From: Armatimonadota bacterium
GTDB taxonomy: Bacteria; Armatimonadota; Zipacnadia; JAUWAU01
Reading direction: 5' to 3'
Assembly: GCA_030601885.1 (NCBI GenBank)
Contig: JAUWAU010000002.1
Span: forward strand, 265,066-329,065
Length of the DNA stretch: 64,000 nt
Program-made: the position numbers and the translations under genes
The notes under the pieces: model-generated
Told to the model about the DNA's origin: nothing
What the model saw: only the letters and a program-made list of their open reading frames with translations
Databases searched by the model: none
Shown here: positions 8,770-17,880 of the stretch, piece by piece
How positions within the stretch are numbered: position 1 is the first letter of the stretch
How the letters are laid out: every line of letters starts with the position of its first letter

Positions 8770-9858
8770 CCGTCGCTGTGCCCCTGAAGTCCAGAGATCA
8801 ATAGGCTTCGCGGCATCCGTGGGGAACGGCAGCGCGACCCGGGCTCCCGTGCGGGCGGACTCGTAGGCGGCGAAGATGATCTCCAGCACCGCCCTGCCGT
8901 CTTCGCCCGTCTCCATGGGCTCCTTGTCGTGCTTGACGCAGTCTATGAAGTGCTCCATCTCCTGTGGGAAGCCGTAGTTCCAGATCTCCTCGAACGCCGT
9001 GAACGTCCATCCCCTCGTCGCCCGCGCCTTCTCCACGGCGTAGCCATAGCCGACGTCGCTGAAGGTCAGCAGGGCGTTGCCCTGCAGCAGATCAGCGTAG
9101 ATGACCCCCTCGGAGCCGTAGAACTCCGAGCGGTCGTCCATTCCGCCTTTCTTGGCCCAGCTCTCCTCGGCCACACAGGTCACGTCGCCCTCAAGGTTCA
9201 CGATGATGACCGCATTGTCGTCGCCGCGCGTCTTGTCCCTGTGGACGTAGGTACCCATGTCCGCGTACACGCTCAAGGCCTTTGGTTTGCCGAGCACCCA
9301 ACGGAAGAACTCGAAGGCGTGGCATCCCATGTCCAGCGTCACACCGCCGCCCGACTTCTCCACATCCCAGAACCACGGCGAGTGTGGGCCGTCGTGCTTC
9401 TCGCTCTGCTTGATCATGTACAGTTTGCCGATGGCGCCCTCGTCAATGAGCCCTTTGGCCCGCACGTACTTCGGCGTGAAGCACAGCTCCTCGGCGTACA
9501 TGAGCTTCACGCCCGCTGCGCGGCACGCCTCGATCATTCGATCCGCCTCGGCAAGGTTCATGCACAGCGGCTTCTCGCAGATCACATGCTTGCCGGCAGC
9601 GGCGGCATCCACTGTGACCTGGGAATGCAGGTGGTTGGGCAGGCACAGAGTCACCACGTCGATGGCGTCCAGCGCAAGCAGATCCCGGTAGTCCGTGAAC
9701 CACTCGGGGATGCCGTGCTTGTCTGCGAAGCCGCGCACGTGCTCCTCAGTGGGCGAGGCTGTTGCCCGCACCTCGGCGTCGGCGACACGCTTCAACGCCT
9801 CGGCGTGGATCTCGGCAACGAACTGTGATCCGATTATGCCCACACCTATTTCGCTCAT
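8764..9858 (-). CDS. Gfo/Idh/MocA family oxidoreductase (1)
   Basis: NAD(P)-dependent sugar or inositol-type dehydrogenase, 364 residues. The N-terminal Rossmann fold shows GVGIIGSQFVAEIHAEAL. The family signature CEKPLCMNLAEAD contains the catalytic Lys of the EKP motif. GGGVTLDMGCHAFEFFRWVLG is the typical C-terminal substrate-side motif. ATG 9858 was chosen because AAGGAG lies 9 nt upstream; the in-frame upstream codons are not conserved. Its 3' end overlaps the MFS stop by 6 nt on the opposite strand. Substrate unknown. Confidence 0.93.
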   Translation of the reverse strand: MSEIGVGIIGSQFVAEIHAEALKRVADAEVRATASPTEEHVRGFADKHGIPEWFTDYRDLLALDAIDVVTLCLPNHLHSQVTVDAAAAGKHVICEKPLCMNLAEADRMIEACRAAGVKLMYAEELCFTPKYVRAKGLIDEGAIGKLYMIKQSEKHDGPHSPWFWDVEKSGGGVTLDMGCHAFEFFRWVLGKPKALSVYADMGTYVHRDKTRGDDNAVIIVNLEGDVTCVAEESWAKKGGMDDRSEFYGSEGVIYADLLQGNALLTFSDVGYGYAVEKARATRGWTFTAFEEIWNYGFPQEMEHFIDCVKHDKEPMETGEDGRAVLEIIFAAYESARTGARVALPFPTDAAKPIDLWTSGAQRRS

Positions 9859-10231
9859 GTTCGCGCGCTCCTTGCGCGGGCCCGATAGCCGGCTGCACAA
9901 CTGAACCCTGGGCCCGCTGGGGGCGTCTGAATAGGTGTAATGCGCGCCCCGCACTGGACGCTACCCGGGCCCACACGTCCGGCGGGGCGACGCGTTGCAG
10001 GGCATCAGGAAGCGAGAGGGCACCGGCTCCGGCGATCGCGATATCCAAACCCTCCCGACCCAGCCGTACGGAAGGCGACCGCTCCCGCCGGCGCCCTCTC
10101 ATGACGCCATCTCCGGCTGATCTGCTGTGCATCCAGTCCCGGTGGGGGTCTGGTGCCGTGACTTTCCTCACATGTCGTGGCATCTCCTACGTGAAGCGGG
10201 TATACTCAGAGCGCGAGGGAGGAGTGACGTA
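9859..10231. promoter_or_regulatory. Divergent intergenic region with a candidate -10 for the Tyr-rich secreted protein gene
   Basis: 373 nt without a convincing gene between two divergently transcribed genes. A perfect TATACT lies at 10201-10206, 26 nt before ATG 10232. The -35 position (10178-10183, TGGCAT) is weak. GGGAGGAG just before ATG 10232 is a strong ribosome binding site. No repeat or palindrome stands out. Confidence 0.35.
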
Positions 10232-10681
10232 ATGTCCACAAAGCTATCGTCCAACTTGCTGCGAGTCTGTATTATCGTCGGCCTGCTGGCCATTGTCGGT
10301 CAAGCGGCATTTGCCCAGGGCCTGACTCGGCCCGGGGCTCCCCGGCTCCTGTCGCCCACACCGGCGCTGCAGATATCGGCGCCACGTTTGTTGGGGACGC
10401 CGATCGGCGCGCAAAGCAGCCTGCAGCGCTACGCGAGGTGGCCCGCCCGCTCCTCGCCATTCCGGAATCGGTCGGAGACCATCACCAGCCCCGACGGTAA
10501 GACGATCATCAACAACACGAACGTGGTGATCGTCAGGCCGCCGCACTACGGCTACTACGGCGGATTCCAGTATTATCGCCCGTGGTACCCGCAGCGGCCG
10601 ACCTATACGTACTATCAGCGAGGCATCTACAACGCCATGCTGGCGCCCTTCGGGCTCAGCTCTCGCTCGCCGCTGAGGTAA
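10232..10681 (+). CDS. Secreted Tyr/Pro-rich small protein, unknown function
   Basis: 149 residues. Residues 1-29 form a Sec signal peptide with a hydrophobic core VCIIVGLLAIV and cleavage likely after AFA. The middle is Pro/Arg-rich with low complexity. Residues 95-140 contain HYGYYGGFQYYRPWYP and YTYYQRGIYNAM, a Tyr-rich tract like those in YXWGxW-type or surface-adhesive proteins. GGGAGGAG precedes ATG 10232. I do not recognise the family. A second Tyr/His/Gly-rich reading frame follows at 10756-10923. Confidence 0.65.
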   Translation: MSTKLSSNLLRVCIIVGLLAIVGQAAFAQGLTRPGAPRLLSPTPALQISAPRLLGTPIGAQSSLQRYARWPARSSPFRNRSETITSPDGKTIINNTNVVIVRPPHYGYYGGFQYYRPWYPQRPTYTYYQRGIYNAMLAPFGLSSRSPLR

Positions 10682-10755
10682 GCGGTCATCTATTGGAGCC
10701 GCAGATGGCGAGCTGAGACTGAAACGGCACCCGAAGGCATGCGGGCCCGCAGTGA

Positions 10756-10923
10756 GAGGCGAAGGGGGCCGAGCGAGCCGCCCCGCACTATGGCCATCAG
10801 GGACATGGCCATGGGTACAAGGGATACTACGGGGGGTCGCGATACCCTTACACGCACAAGTATCACCAGAACCACATCTACTACCACAACGGACATTACG
10901 GCTTCGGGTACTACGGCCACTAA
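10756..10923 (+). pseudogene. Tyr/His/Gly-rich reading-frame remnant without a start codon
   Basis: Between a TGA at 10753 and a TAA at 10921 one frame encodes 55 residues dominated by Gly, His and Tyr, including HYGHQGHGHGYKGYYGG and NGHYGFGYYGH. The composition is like the tail of the preceding secreted protein and unlike random sequence. There is no ATG, GTG or TTG at its start, and the upstream 75 nt hold three in-frame stops. It is probably the end of a decayed or frameshifted paralogue of the 10232 gene. A frame change near the G-run at 10764-10768 would join it to the ATG at 10739. Confidence 0.45.
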
Positions 10924-10967
10924 CCGGAGCCGCCGTTGAGCGGCGATCCGTTCTCTATACAGTGACC

Positions 10968-10993
10968 GCGCCCCGGGATCATCCCTGGGGCGC
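10968..10993. terminator. GC-rich hairpin between convergent genes
   Basis: GCGCCCC at 10968-10974 pairs with GGGGCGC at 10987-10993, extended by a G-T wobble and two G-C pairs. It lies just beyond the stop of the minus-strand PHP gene (11001) and after the Tyr-rich region. There is only a short T tract on the plus side. It could act as a bidirectional terminator. Confidence 0.4.
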
Positions 10994-11000
10994 CCGTCAT

Positions 11001-11909
11001 TTATGCGTTCCGGGCATCGTCTTCACCGGACGGCACGGGCAGGGGATTTGTCCACGCTACCCGGCCGCGCACATCCACTACCTCGAGGCGCACGTAGCGC
11101 TCTTTGCCCTTCAGCTCCACCTCAGCCTCGTCAAAGAGCGTGTCGTCGTCGCGCCAAATGCTGCGCCCTCGCGAGTCGGCGGAGATGAAGTTCACCACCT
11201 GCGCGGGCGAGCACCGGGCCACAGCCTTGCCATCCTCAACGCGAAAATCGTGAATCTCCGGGCCTGAGGACGCATAGAAGCATCCGCTCTTGATGGCTGT
11301 GAGCATGCCTTCGGACGTGAGCTCCTCGGCCTTCACGCATATCCATCCGCCCAGGTAGTCATTATAGTGCCCATGGCTATCGTCTACCCCGAGGCCGACG
11401 ACCGGCACTCCCTGGGCGAGCATGACATCCCAGTAGATGGCCGAATTCCCCTTACCGATACCGCGATAGCACGTGAAGTTGTACACCTCGACGCCCGCGT
11501 GGTCCCGGAGGGTCAGGAGGTCGTCGGTGTGGAGGCCGCTCCAGTAAGGATGCGCGACGAAGGCGAAGCCGCCGGAAGCGTTCGTGGCATCAATAACCGC
11601 CTGCGCGTCATCGTCCGGTCGCGGCCAATCCGGCTCAACACCGAGCACGACGATATGGTACGTCCGACCGGATGGCGCTCCCTTGCCCCCGAACTCTCCT
11701 CCGAGCAGGGTCACGAAATCGTCGCCAGACAAGTGGCGCGTGTCCGTGATGGTGCCGTGGTCGGTGATCGCCAAGAACGAATATCCAGCGTCCCTGTACC
11801 GGGCACATGCCTCCTCCGGAGATAGCTCGCCATCGGATTCCAACGTGTGCGTATGGAGGTTGCCCTTGTACCATTGGCCGGGCACGTCGAAGGGATTCAC
11901 AATCGGCAT
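11001..11909 (-). CDS. PHP-domain phosphoesterase
   Basis: 302 residues of the PHP metal-dependent phosphoesterase family. The first motif NLHTHTLESDGELSPEE supplies H19, H21 and D26. The second, FLAITDHGTI, supplies D50 and H51. FVAHPYWSGL and the later DDSHGH hold further metal-binding His/Asp residues. Stand-alone PHP proteins with this layout hydrolyse small phosphate esters or remain uncharacterised. GAGGTGAG lies about 10 nt before ATG 11909. It is in the same direction as the sensor kinase but 130 nt downstream of it, so an operon is not certain. Confidence 0.85.
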   Translation of the reverse strand: MPIVNPFDVPGQWYKGNLHTHTLESDGELSPEEACARYRDAGYSFLAITDHGTITDTRHLSGDDFVTLLGGEFGGKGAPSGRTYHIVVLGVEPDWPRPDDDAQAVIDATNASGGFAFVAHPYWSGLHTDDLLTLRDHAGVEVYNFTCYRGIGKGNSAIYWDVMLAQGVPVVGLGVDDSHGHYNDYLGGWICVKAEELTSEGMLTAIKSGCFYASSGPEIHDFRVEDGKAVARCSPAQVVNFISADSRGRSIWRDDDTLFDEAEVELKGKERYVRLEVVDVRGRVAWTNPLPVPSGEDDARNA

Positions 11910-12041
11910 TGCTTGGACTCACCTCAGGGAAGTTGCCGGCCGGTGCGTGACGCGCACCGGCCATCTCAAGATGCTGGGGCCTACAACGGCATGCTGCAGC
12001 GGATACACTTAGAATGCGACGGCCCTCTCAGACATGCGGCC

Positions 12042-13394
12042 CTACGCCTCGGCGCCGACCTCAAGCTCGGTGCGATATGGCAGCTTCATGAAAAACGTGG
12101 TGCCAACGCCCTCCGCGCTCTCGACGCTGATGGTGCCCTCATGGGCATCCACCACGTTCTTTACGATGCGCGTTCCGAGGCCGGTGCCCCCCGGCTTCGT
12201 GCTGACGACGTCATCGGTGAACAGCTTCGCGCGGACGTGCTTCGGCATGCCGCGGCCGGTGTCGGCCACTTCGATCAGCACGTATGCCCCATCGGGGAAC
12301 TGGCCGTCGATGCACGCCGACGTCCGGATCGCCACAGTGCCGCCCGGCTCCGTCTCCGGAATAGCGTTGTTGACCAAGTTGTACACCGCATTGTAGAGCT
12401 GCTTCCGGTCAACGAGCGTCTCGGGGACGTCATCGGGCGATTCCGTCGTGAGCTCCACCTGCGCCTTGTTCGCCGTCACCGAGAGCGGCCGGAGCACGGC
12501 GGTGACCACCTTGCGAACGTCGGTCAGCTCGAATTGCGGCTCCGCGACAATGCCTTTGACGCAATCTGCGATCTCTCGCACCCGATCTTGCACCCGCAGC
12601 GATCCATCCAGGGCCATGTCGGCAGCTTCCGGATAGAACTCCCGCACGCCCTCCGTCGCCTGCTGCAGCCTCTCGACCAATGCCGCGCGATCCGCCGACT
12701 CCTCTGCGGCAAGCTCGTCAAGCTCCGCGTACATACTCTCCAGCATCAACGCCAATGTCTGAACTGACGTCTGCACGGGAGCGATGAAGTTCTTGATGTC
12801 GTGGCTGATATTGCCCATGAGATTGACGATCTGCGCCAGCCTCGCCTCCTCGTGCAACTGGGCCGTCTCTATGGCCATGGCCGCCTGGCTGGCCAGGATG
12901 GTCAGCAAGCCGAGGTCCCTATCGTCGAAGTCGCCGCGCTCCTTGTTCAGAATCTGCATGACGCCTATGGGTTCGCCCTCAGTGCTCCTGAGCGGCACAG
13001 TGACCATGTTGGTGGTCTGGTACCGGATCTTGCGTCCCACGTCGGCGGCGTGGCTCTTCTCCTTGGTCACATCGTCGCTGATCTTCGAAACGCCGCTGCG
13101 GTACACTTCGCCACAAATGCCGCGTTCCGGCGAGATGCCCATCCCCGTCAGCTCCCGGGCCTTCTCCCCCACCACGTGCTGGAACACAAGTTCTTCCCGG
13201 TCGGCATCGTACAGGAGAATGGAGCCCGCTTTCGCGCCGACGGTCCCCATGGAGACCTCCAGCGTTTCCTTGAGCATATCGCCCAAATCGGTCTTGGATG
13301 ATAGCGCGGCGGTGATCGTGCGTATCGAGTCCAGTTCGGCACGAAGCCGATCGAGCTCAGTTCCGAGAGGGCCCGTCTCTTCCGAGCCTGTCAT
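12042..13394 (-). CDS. GAF-domain sensor histidine kinase
   Basis: 450 residues, soluble. A short coiled coil at residues 10-35 precedes a GAF domain (about 36-180; AGSILLYDADREELVF, GICGEVYRSG, VPLRSTEGEPIGVMQILNK). The phosphoacceptor region has NISHDIKNF with H198. The ATPase domain carries the N box YNLVNNAIPE, G1 VADTGRGMP and G2 GGTGLGTRIVK. No membrane segment is seen, so it probably senses a cytoplasmic ligand or redox state. No response regulator gene is adjacent, so it is an orphan here. GGGAGGAG precedes ATG 13394. Confidence 0.92.
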   Translation of the reverse strand: MTGSEETGPLGTELDRLRAELDSIRTITAALSSKTDLGDMLKETLEVSMGTVGAKAGSILLYDADREELVFQHVVGEKARELTGMGISPERGICGEVYRSGVSKISDDVTKEKSHAADVGRKIRYQTTNMVTVPLRSTEGEPIGVMQILNKERGDFDDRDLGLLTILASQAAMAIETAQLHEEARLAQIVNLMGNISHDIKNFIAPVQTSVQTLALMLESMYAELDELAAEESADRAALVERLQQATEGVREFYPEAADMALDGSLRVQDRVREIADCVKGIVAEPQFELTDVRKVVTAVLRPLSVTANKAQVELTTESPDDVPETLVDRKQLYNAVYNLVNNAIPETEPGGTVAIRTSACIDGQFPDGAYVLIEVADTGRGMPKHVRAKLFTDDVVSTKPGGTGLGTRIVKNVVDAHEGTISVESAEGVGTTFFMKLPYRTELEVGAEA

Positions 13395-13431
13395 CTCGCT
13401 CCTCCCACCTTGGGCTGCGGCACATCCTCGC

Positions 13432-14430
13432 TTACCCGCTGTGCTTTCCGCGCTCCAGTATCGCCAACTGCATATCGAGGTTCTTCAGCCCGTCGCGGCC
13501 AGTCGCCAGAACCCCCTCACCCTCGCCCCTGGCCGCCGCGATGAAGCGCTCGAGAGACACTTGGACAAAGTCGGGGCGCTTGGTCTCGCGGCCTTCGTGC
13601 GTCAAGTACGCACAGAAGACGCCCTGCTCGTCGTTGCGCCCCTCGTAGTCCATTAGCTTGCCGTTGATGCCGAAACGCCTCACAAGATCGCCCTCAGGCC
13701 TATTGCGGACGACGATCTCCACATCGCACGTGCCCGTCGTGGGCGATACGTATTCGAACTGGGCGACGACGCACTTCTCCTCTATCTCACAGCGGAGGGT
13801 GTCCCCCCGCATTTCCCCGTCGGGCACCAACCCCATGAGGGTGCTGAGCGGGTGGGAGCCCAAGTCGATCCATATCTTCTCGCCCTGCACCGGCCCGTGA
13901 GCACCCCTGGATTCCATCTGCGAAAGCAGGCTGTGTATGGCGGCCGGCCTCTCGCCCTCGAGCACCCACTCCACGTACTGCTCGGCGCCGGCGACGTACT
14001 GCGTGTTGACCGCGAGGAGCCTGTCCTCGGCCTCGGCCGTCGAGCAGATCTCTTCCCCCTCCGCCACCAGCGTCGCGCGATCCTTTGCAGTGTCCAACAC
14101 CAGTGGCTTTTCGCACATGACATGCGCGCCGGCTCTCAGCGCCGCGATGGCTGGCTCCCGGTGCAGGTGAACTGGCGTACAAACGCTCACCACATCGGGC
14201 CGCGCCTTCGCCAGCATTGCCTCAATGTCGCAGTATGGCGTTCCCCTGAAGCCAAAAAGATCTGCAAGGGCCTGCGCCGTCTTCTCGGCCGTCGCCTGCG
14301 AGCTGCCGCAGATGGCGACCACGTCGCATCCTGCCAGGTGATACCACTTGGCATGGTGCTTGCCGATGCCGCTGGCGCCAATGACGGCAGCGCGCAACGT
14401 CCCGCTCTCCTCTGCACTGACCGCCGACAT
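13432..14430 (-). CDS. Gfo/Idh/MocA family oxidoreductase (2)
   Basis: 332 residues. The Rossmann motif is AAVIGASGIGKHHAKWY and the catalytic signature is HVMCEKPLVLDTAKD. The C-terminal domain is more divergent than in copies 1, 3 and 4 (LGSHPLSTLMGL). ATG 14430 was chosen because GGAGGTG lies 7 nt upstream; an in-frame ATG at 14475 has poor spacing. It lies 37 nt upstream of the kinase gene on the same strand and may be cotranscribed with it. Substrate unknown. Confidence 0.88.
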   Translation of the reverse strand: MSAVSAEESGTLRAAVIGASGIGKHHAKWYHLAGCDVVAICGSSQATAEKTAQALADLFGFRGTPYCDIEAMLAKARPDVVSVCTPVHLHREPAIAALRAGAHVMCEKPLVLDTAKDRATLVAEGEEICSTAEAEDRLLAVNTQYVAGAEQYVEWVLEGERPAAIHSLLSQMESRGAHGPVQGEKIWIDLGSHPLSTLMGLVPDGEMRGDTLRCEIEEKCVVAQFEYVSPTTGTCDVEIVVRNRPEGDLVRRFGINGKLMDYEGRNDEQGVFCAYLTHEGRETKRPDFVQVSLERFIAAARGEGEGVLATGRDGLKNLDMQLAILERGKHSG

Positions 14431-14531
14431 GCCGAGCACCTCCGTCTCGAGTCGGTTCAAAAGCTCTGACTGCATTCCTCAAAATTTGGGCGAGTACCTG
14501 CCGGCACTATATGCCACGTTGGCGGCAGCAC

Positions 14532-15074
14532 TCAAGCATTATCGCTATCCGGCGAATCCTGCGGCTGCCGCCCGGCAAGCGCGCGCCGCGCGAGGGTGGC
14601 TCCGGCCCAGCCGGCGTAAATGATGGCCACGAGCCAGAGGGCGGCATGCAGCACGGCTCCCACAAGAGCGCGCACGGACAGGTGACTCGTGGTGCTGAGA
14701 AGCAGGGCCGTGTTCGTGCTCATGCTGAAGCCGGAAGCGGGCGCGGGCGTTTCCGGCCATGCGGGGATGACTGCCACGAGCCAGCCCAAGAGGCAGTCGC
14801 GGATGCCCGTCCCGGAGGCCAAGCCGACGAAGGCGCCGCTGAGGCCGCCCCATGCTCCGCCCAACAGACCCGCCATGGCACCGCCAACGAGCACCGCCAG
14901 GACGAATCCGCACAGTTGAAGAGCGTACACCTTAAGCGCGGAGAACGGCTGGAGAGTAGCAGCGTAGTAGCGTGTGCAATGCGCGGCAAAGACGTGAAGG
15001 GCAGCGCTCACCAGCGTCCCGGCAAGAGCGCCGAGGATGGCGCGCAGCAGCTTCCCTCTCTCGGCCGCAGTCAC
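14532..15074 (-). CDS. Small polytopic membrane protein, unknown function
   Basis: 180 residues with about four to five hydrophobic segments: ILGALAGTLVSAALHVFAA, LCGFVLAVLVGGAMAGLL, a Gly-rich GGAWGGLSGAFVGLASGTG, and VGAVLHAALWLVAIIYAGW. The Gly/Ala-rich small-residue pattern resembles Yip1-type or rhomboid-like small membrane proteins, but no signature is present. It starts 32 nt after the stop of the large phosphodiesterase-like gene on the same strand and is probably cotranscribed. Confidence 0.6.
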   Translation of the reverse strand: MTAAERGKLLRAILGALAGTLVSAALHVFAAHCTRYYAATLQPFSALKVYALQLCGFVLAVLVGGAMAGLLGGAWGGLSGAFVGLASGTGIRDCLLGWLVAVIPAWPETPAPASGFSMSTNTALLLSTTSHLSVRALVGAVLHAALWLVAIIYAGWAGATLARRALAGRQPQDSPDSDNA

Positions 15075-15106
15075 CCATGCACCTCGTGCCTCTTACGCGC
15101 GGTGCG

Positions 15107-17161
15107 TCAGTCGCTCACGTCGTTGGGCTCGACCAAATCGCCGACGATTGTGCCCTCGCTATCTCGCGGAGCCGGCGTCCCGATCAGATGCGCGAGCGTT
15201 GGCGCCACGTCAACCGTCCATATCGGGACCTTGCGCTCGTAGCCGGCCTTGACACCCGGCCCGGCGACGATGAACACGCCCCGTACCGAGCAGCCGGAGA
15301 AGCGTGCCGTTGGATGATACGCATGATGCACGCCCTGCTGGCCGCCGACCATGGGCTCGATCCCGTCTTCGGGAATGAGCGCCGGATCGATCGGCCCGGC
15401 ACTGTGAATCTCGACGTTGTTGGCATAGCCCGGGGCGAGGAAGTAGATGATGTCCCCGACGTTCGGCCCCCACTGGCCGAGATGCTCGGCGTCCTCCTTG
15501 CGGCACGCAAAGGCTACCGGGCACGTGCCGTTCTCCGGATCGCGGATCTCGTACAGCGTGTTGATCACCTGCGTGCGGACCTCTTCGTACTCGTCGCCCG
15601 GCTCGACGATGCCGTCGGGATCGCGCCCTTTGAGATTGACCCAGATGTTCTGCGCCAAGGGATGATCGCCGAGCACGAGTTTGCTGCGCCGCCAATCCAT
15701 CTCCAGCAGCCCGTTCTCCTCGTCGCGCATGTAGTGCAGCAGCTCCGCCTCCTGCAGCCAGTGCCCCAGCCAGACCCGGCGCACCGTCGGGATGGCCCCG
15801 TGATCGGAGATGACAGCGACCACGGTGTTCTCGTCGGCGCACTTCTGCACCACGCTGCCGACGAGGCCATCCAGATTCCGAAACTCGTTCCGGAACCGCT
15901 CCCACACCTCCGCCTCCTTCTCCGCGTCGTACTGGGGGGATTCCGCACAGATGCCGTTCAGGGCATTGTGGTTGAGGCCATCCGGTGCGTGCACCTGGAG
16001 CCACATCACGTCCCAGTCGCGCGTGCCGGCGAGGTACTCGCACGTGGCAGCGATACCGACGCACTGATCGGCGATGGACTCCCGCACCTGGCACAGGGGA
16101 CCGGGCTTCGGGATGTCCTCCTTGGTGCCGTCGCTCTCATAGGGCGCGTCAGCCCCGGCGCTCACCCCACGCTCGAAGATGTCCTCGATGAGCTCGTCGG
16201 CGACGTCCTCGGGATGGGCCCAGCCTTTGCGGTTGAAGATAGTAGTGCGATATAGCTCGAGCTCGCCGCCATCAGCCGACAGGCGCCGCAGCTTGAACCG
16301 GAACTTCCCCTCCACCTCGCCCCATCGCGTTGGGAACTTATCGGTCACCCAGTCGCTCCATTCGCCCTGGTGAAGGACAGCCACAGGATGCTTGATGTCG
16401 CGGCCTCGGCAGATCGTCACCGTATCATAGGCGTCTTTGGCGGATGCCGTGATGAGGGCACAGTACAGCAGCCCCGGGTCCACGCTCGGCGTCTCGCCCT
16501 CCTGCGGCGAGACGATCCAGCCGGCGCCCGTTGGCTCGATGCTCGCCTCCCCGCTCACTACAAACGCCGTCTCCCTCACGTCTCTGGCCGACTTCGGCAG
16601 CTTTTCCCATCCGCCAGGCGGGGCGATGTGGAGGCGGTTGGTCTGCTCGTCGCCCTTGCCTGCGACCGTGCTGAAGACATGTGGGAAGCTCAGGCGCGCC
16701 AGGCGGGACGAGTACGGGCCGGAGCCGTCCACCGTGACGACGCCTTCGGCATTCGGAGGCCAGCCGCCGGGGTAGTTCACCAGGATGCACTTGCGCCCGG
16801 CGCGCTCGGCCGCCTGCCAGAACCATTCCACCGCCGTGAGCTGATTCAGATTCTCATCGGCGACGCCGGCGAAGGGCGGGAAGATGTTCTTGCCCAGCAT
16901 GTGCAGTTGGCCGAACTGCTCCCCGTCGATGTGAACGCCGAAGGTGTTGTTGCCATGCGTGCCCGTCCACGTGCCCGTGGCGAGCGTCGTCCAGTTCGTC
17001 GGCGTGTCGCACGGCGGTGATGGCAAGGCCTCGCAGAAGGTGCCTTTTTGCATGAGGCCGGCTATGGCGGGCAAGCTGCCCTCCACGGCGAACTTGCGTA
17101 CGAACTCCGGCATCATCCCGTCAATGCCAATGACAATGAGCTTGGAGCCTTTCGCGGCCAC
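15107..17161 (-). CDS. Type I phosphodiesterase / nucleotide pyrophosphatase-like (alkaline phosphatase superfamily)
   Basis: 684 residues. KLIVIGIDGMMPEFVRKF carries the first metal-binding Asp. TPTNWTTLATGTWTGTHGN carries the Thr nucleophile typical of the phosphodiesterase/nucleotide pyrophosphatase branch. VAVISDHGAIPT and the later HHAYHPTARFSG carry the second set of metal ligands. The enzyme probably cleaves a phosphodiester or phosphate monoester; the true substrate is not visible. No signal peptide is seen with the chosen GTG 17161, which has GGGGGAGG 8 nt upstream and starts directly at the first beta strand. The longer frame to 17296 is not conserved-looking. Confidence 0.85.
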   Translation of the reverse strand: MAAKGSKLIVIGIDGMMPEFVRKFAVEGSLPAIAGLMQKGTFCEALPSPPCDTPTNWTTLATGTWTGTHGNNTFGVHIDGEQFGQLHMLGKNIFPPFAGVADENLNQLTAVEWFWQAAERAGRKCILVNYPGGWPPNAEGVVTVDGSGPYSSRLARLSFPHVFSTVAGKGDEQTNRLHIAPPGGWEKLPKSARDVRETAFVVSGEASIEPTGAGWIVSPQEGETPSVDPGLLYCALITASAKDAYDTVTICRGRDIKHPVAVLHQGEWSDWVTDKFPTRWGEVEGKFRFKLRRLSADGGELELYRTTIFNRKGWAHPEDVADELIEDIFERGVSAGADAPYESDGTKEDIPKPGPLCQVRESIADQCVGIAATCEYLAGTRDWDVMWLQVHAPDGLNHNALNGICAESPQYDAEKEAEVWERFRNEFRNLDGLVGSVVQKCADENTVVAVISDHGAIPTVRRVWLGHWLQEAELLHYMRDEENGLLEMDWRRSKLVLGDHPLAQNIWVNLKGRDPDGIVEPGDEYEEVRTQVINTLYEIRDPENGTCPVAFACRKEDAEHLGQWGPNVGDIIYFLAPGYANNVEIHSAGPIDPALIPEDGIEPMVGGQQGVHHAYHPTARFSGCSVRGVFIVAGPGVKAGYERKVPIWTVDVAPTLAHLIGTPAPRDSEGTIVGDLVEPNDVSD

Positions 17162-17192
17162 GATGGTGCCCTCCCCCTGACGTTCTGGGTCG

Positions 17193-17221
17193 AATATACC
17201 AGAAAGACCGCAATGGGGCAA
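17193..17221 (-). promoter_or_regulatory. Candidate sigma70-like promoter for the phosphodiesterase-like gene
   Basis: Read on the minus strand, TTGCCC (17221-17216), a 17-nt spacer and TATATT (17198-17193) lie upstream of GTG 17161. The predicted transcript start is near 17186, giving a 25-nt leader that contains the ribosome binding site. Confidence 0.5.
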
Positions 17222-17312
17222 AGAGCCGGCGAAAAAGGGACGGCCCAGTGAAGGGCTGTTTCGCGGGCCGGCGAAATCCTGCAGCAGCACTATCATCAGG
17301 AGGGATCATGCA

Positions 17313-17777
17313 GTGATCAGAAAGTATCGCGACACGGACCGCGATGTTCTGAAGCAGATAACCGTGGAGACCTTCAAGCCGGTCTCTATCGACGCCAGCA
17401 TCGAGAAGATGTTCGGGCATCCGGGCGGCACGAATTGGGATCAGCGCAAAGTACGGCACATTGATGCCGACTGCGACGCCAACCCAGACGGGATCTTCGT
17501 GTACGAGGAGGAGGGGAAGGTCATCGGGTACATCACAACCCGCCTCGATGAATTCGCCAAGACGGGCTGGATACCGAACATGGCCGTCGCGGAAGGCCAT
17601 CAAGGCAAGGGCATCGGCTCTCAGCTTCTCGACAAGGCGTTCGAATACTTCCGCGAGAACGGCATGGAGTTGGTGCGCATCGAGACGCTGGCGCAGAACG
17701 AGGTCGGCGCCCACTTGTATAGGAAGTTCGGCTTCAAAGAGATCGCGCAGCAGATATACTACTGCATGCGGCTGTGA
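17313..17777 (+). CDS. GNAT-family N-acetyltransferase
   Basis: 154 residues of a single GNAT domain. NMAVAEGHQGKGIGSQLLDKAFEYF is the acetyl-CoA pyrophosphate-binding motif A (Q/RxxGxG/A). ETLAQNEVGAHLYRKFGFKEI is motif B, the usual C-terminal signature. GTG 17313 was chosen because AGGAGG lies 9 nt upstream; the ATG six bases earlier is followed at once by an in-frame TGA. The substrate could be a small metabolite or protein N-terminus. It is divergent from the phosphodiesterase-like gene. Confidence 0.88.
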   Translation: MIRKYRDTDRDVLKQITVETFKPVSIDASIEKMFGHPGGTNWDQRKVRHIDADCDANPDGIFVYEEEGKVIGYITTRLDEFAKTGWIPNMAVAEGHQGKGIGSQLLDKAFEYFRENGMELVRIETLAQNEVGAHLYRKFGFKEIAQQIYYCMRL

Positions 17778-17880
17778 CCGGAATCCGACTAATGGCTGAT
17801 GACCGGAGCCAGCCGTTCGCCTATCGAGCATCGACGATGGGCGGACCGATGGCGAGGGCAAGGAAAGGAAGGTAATACTC

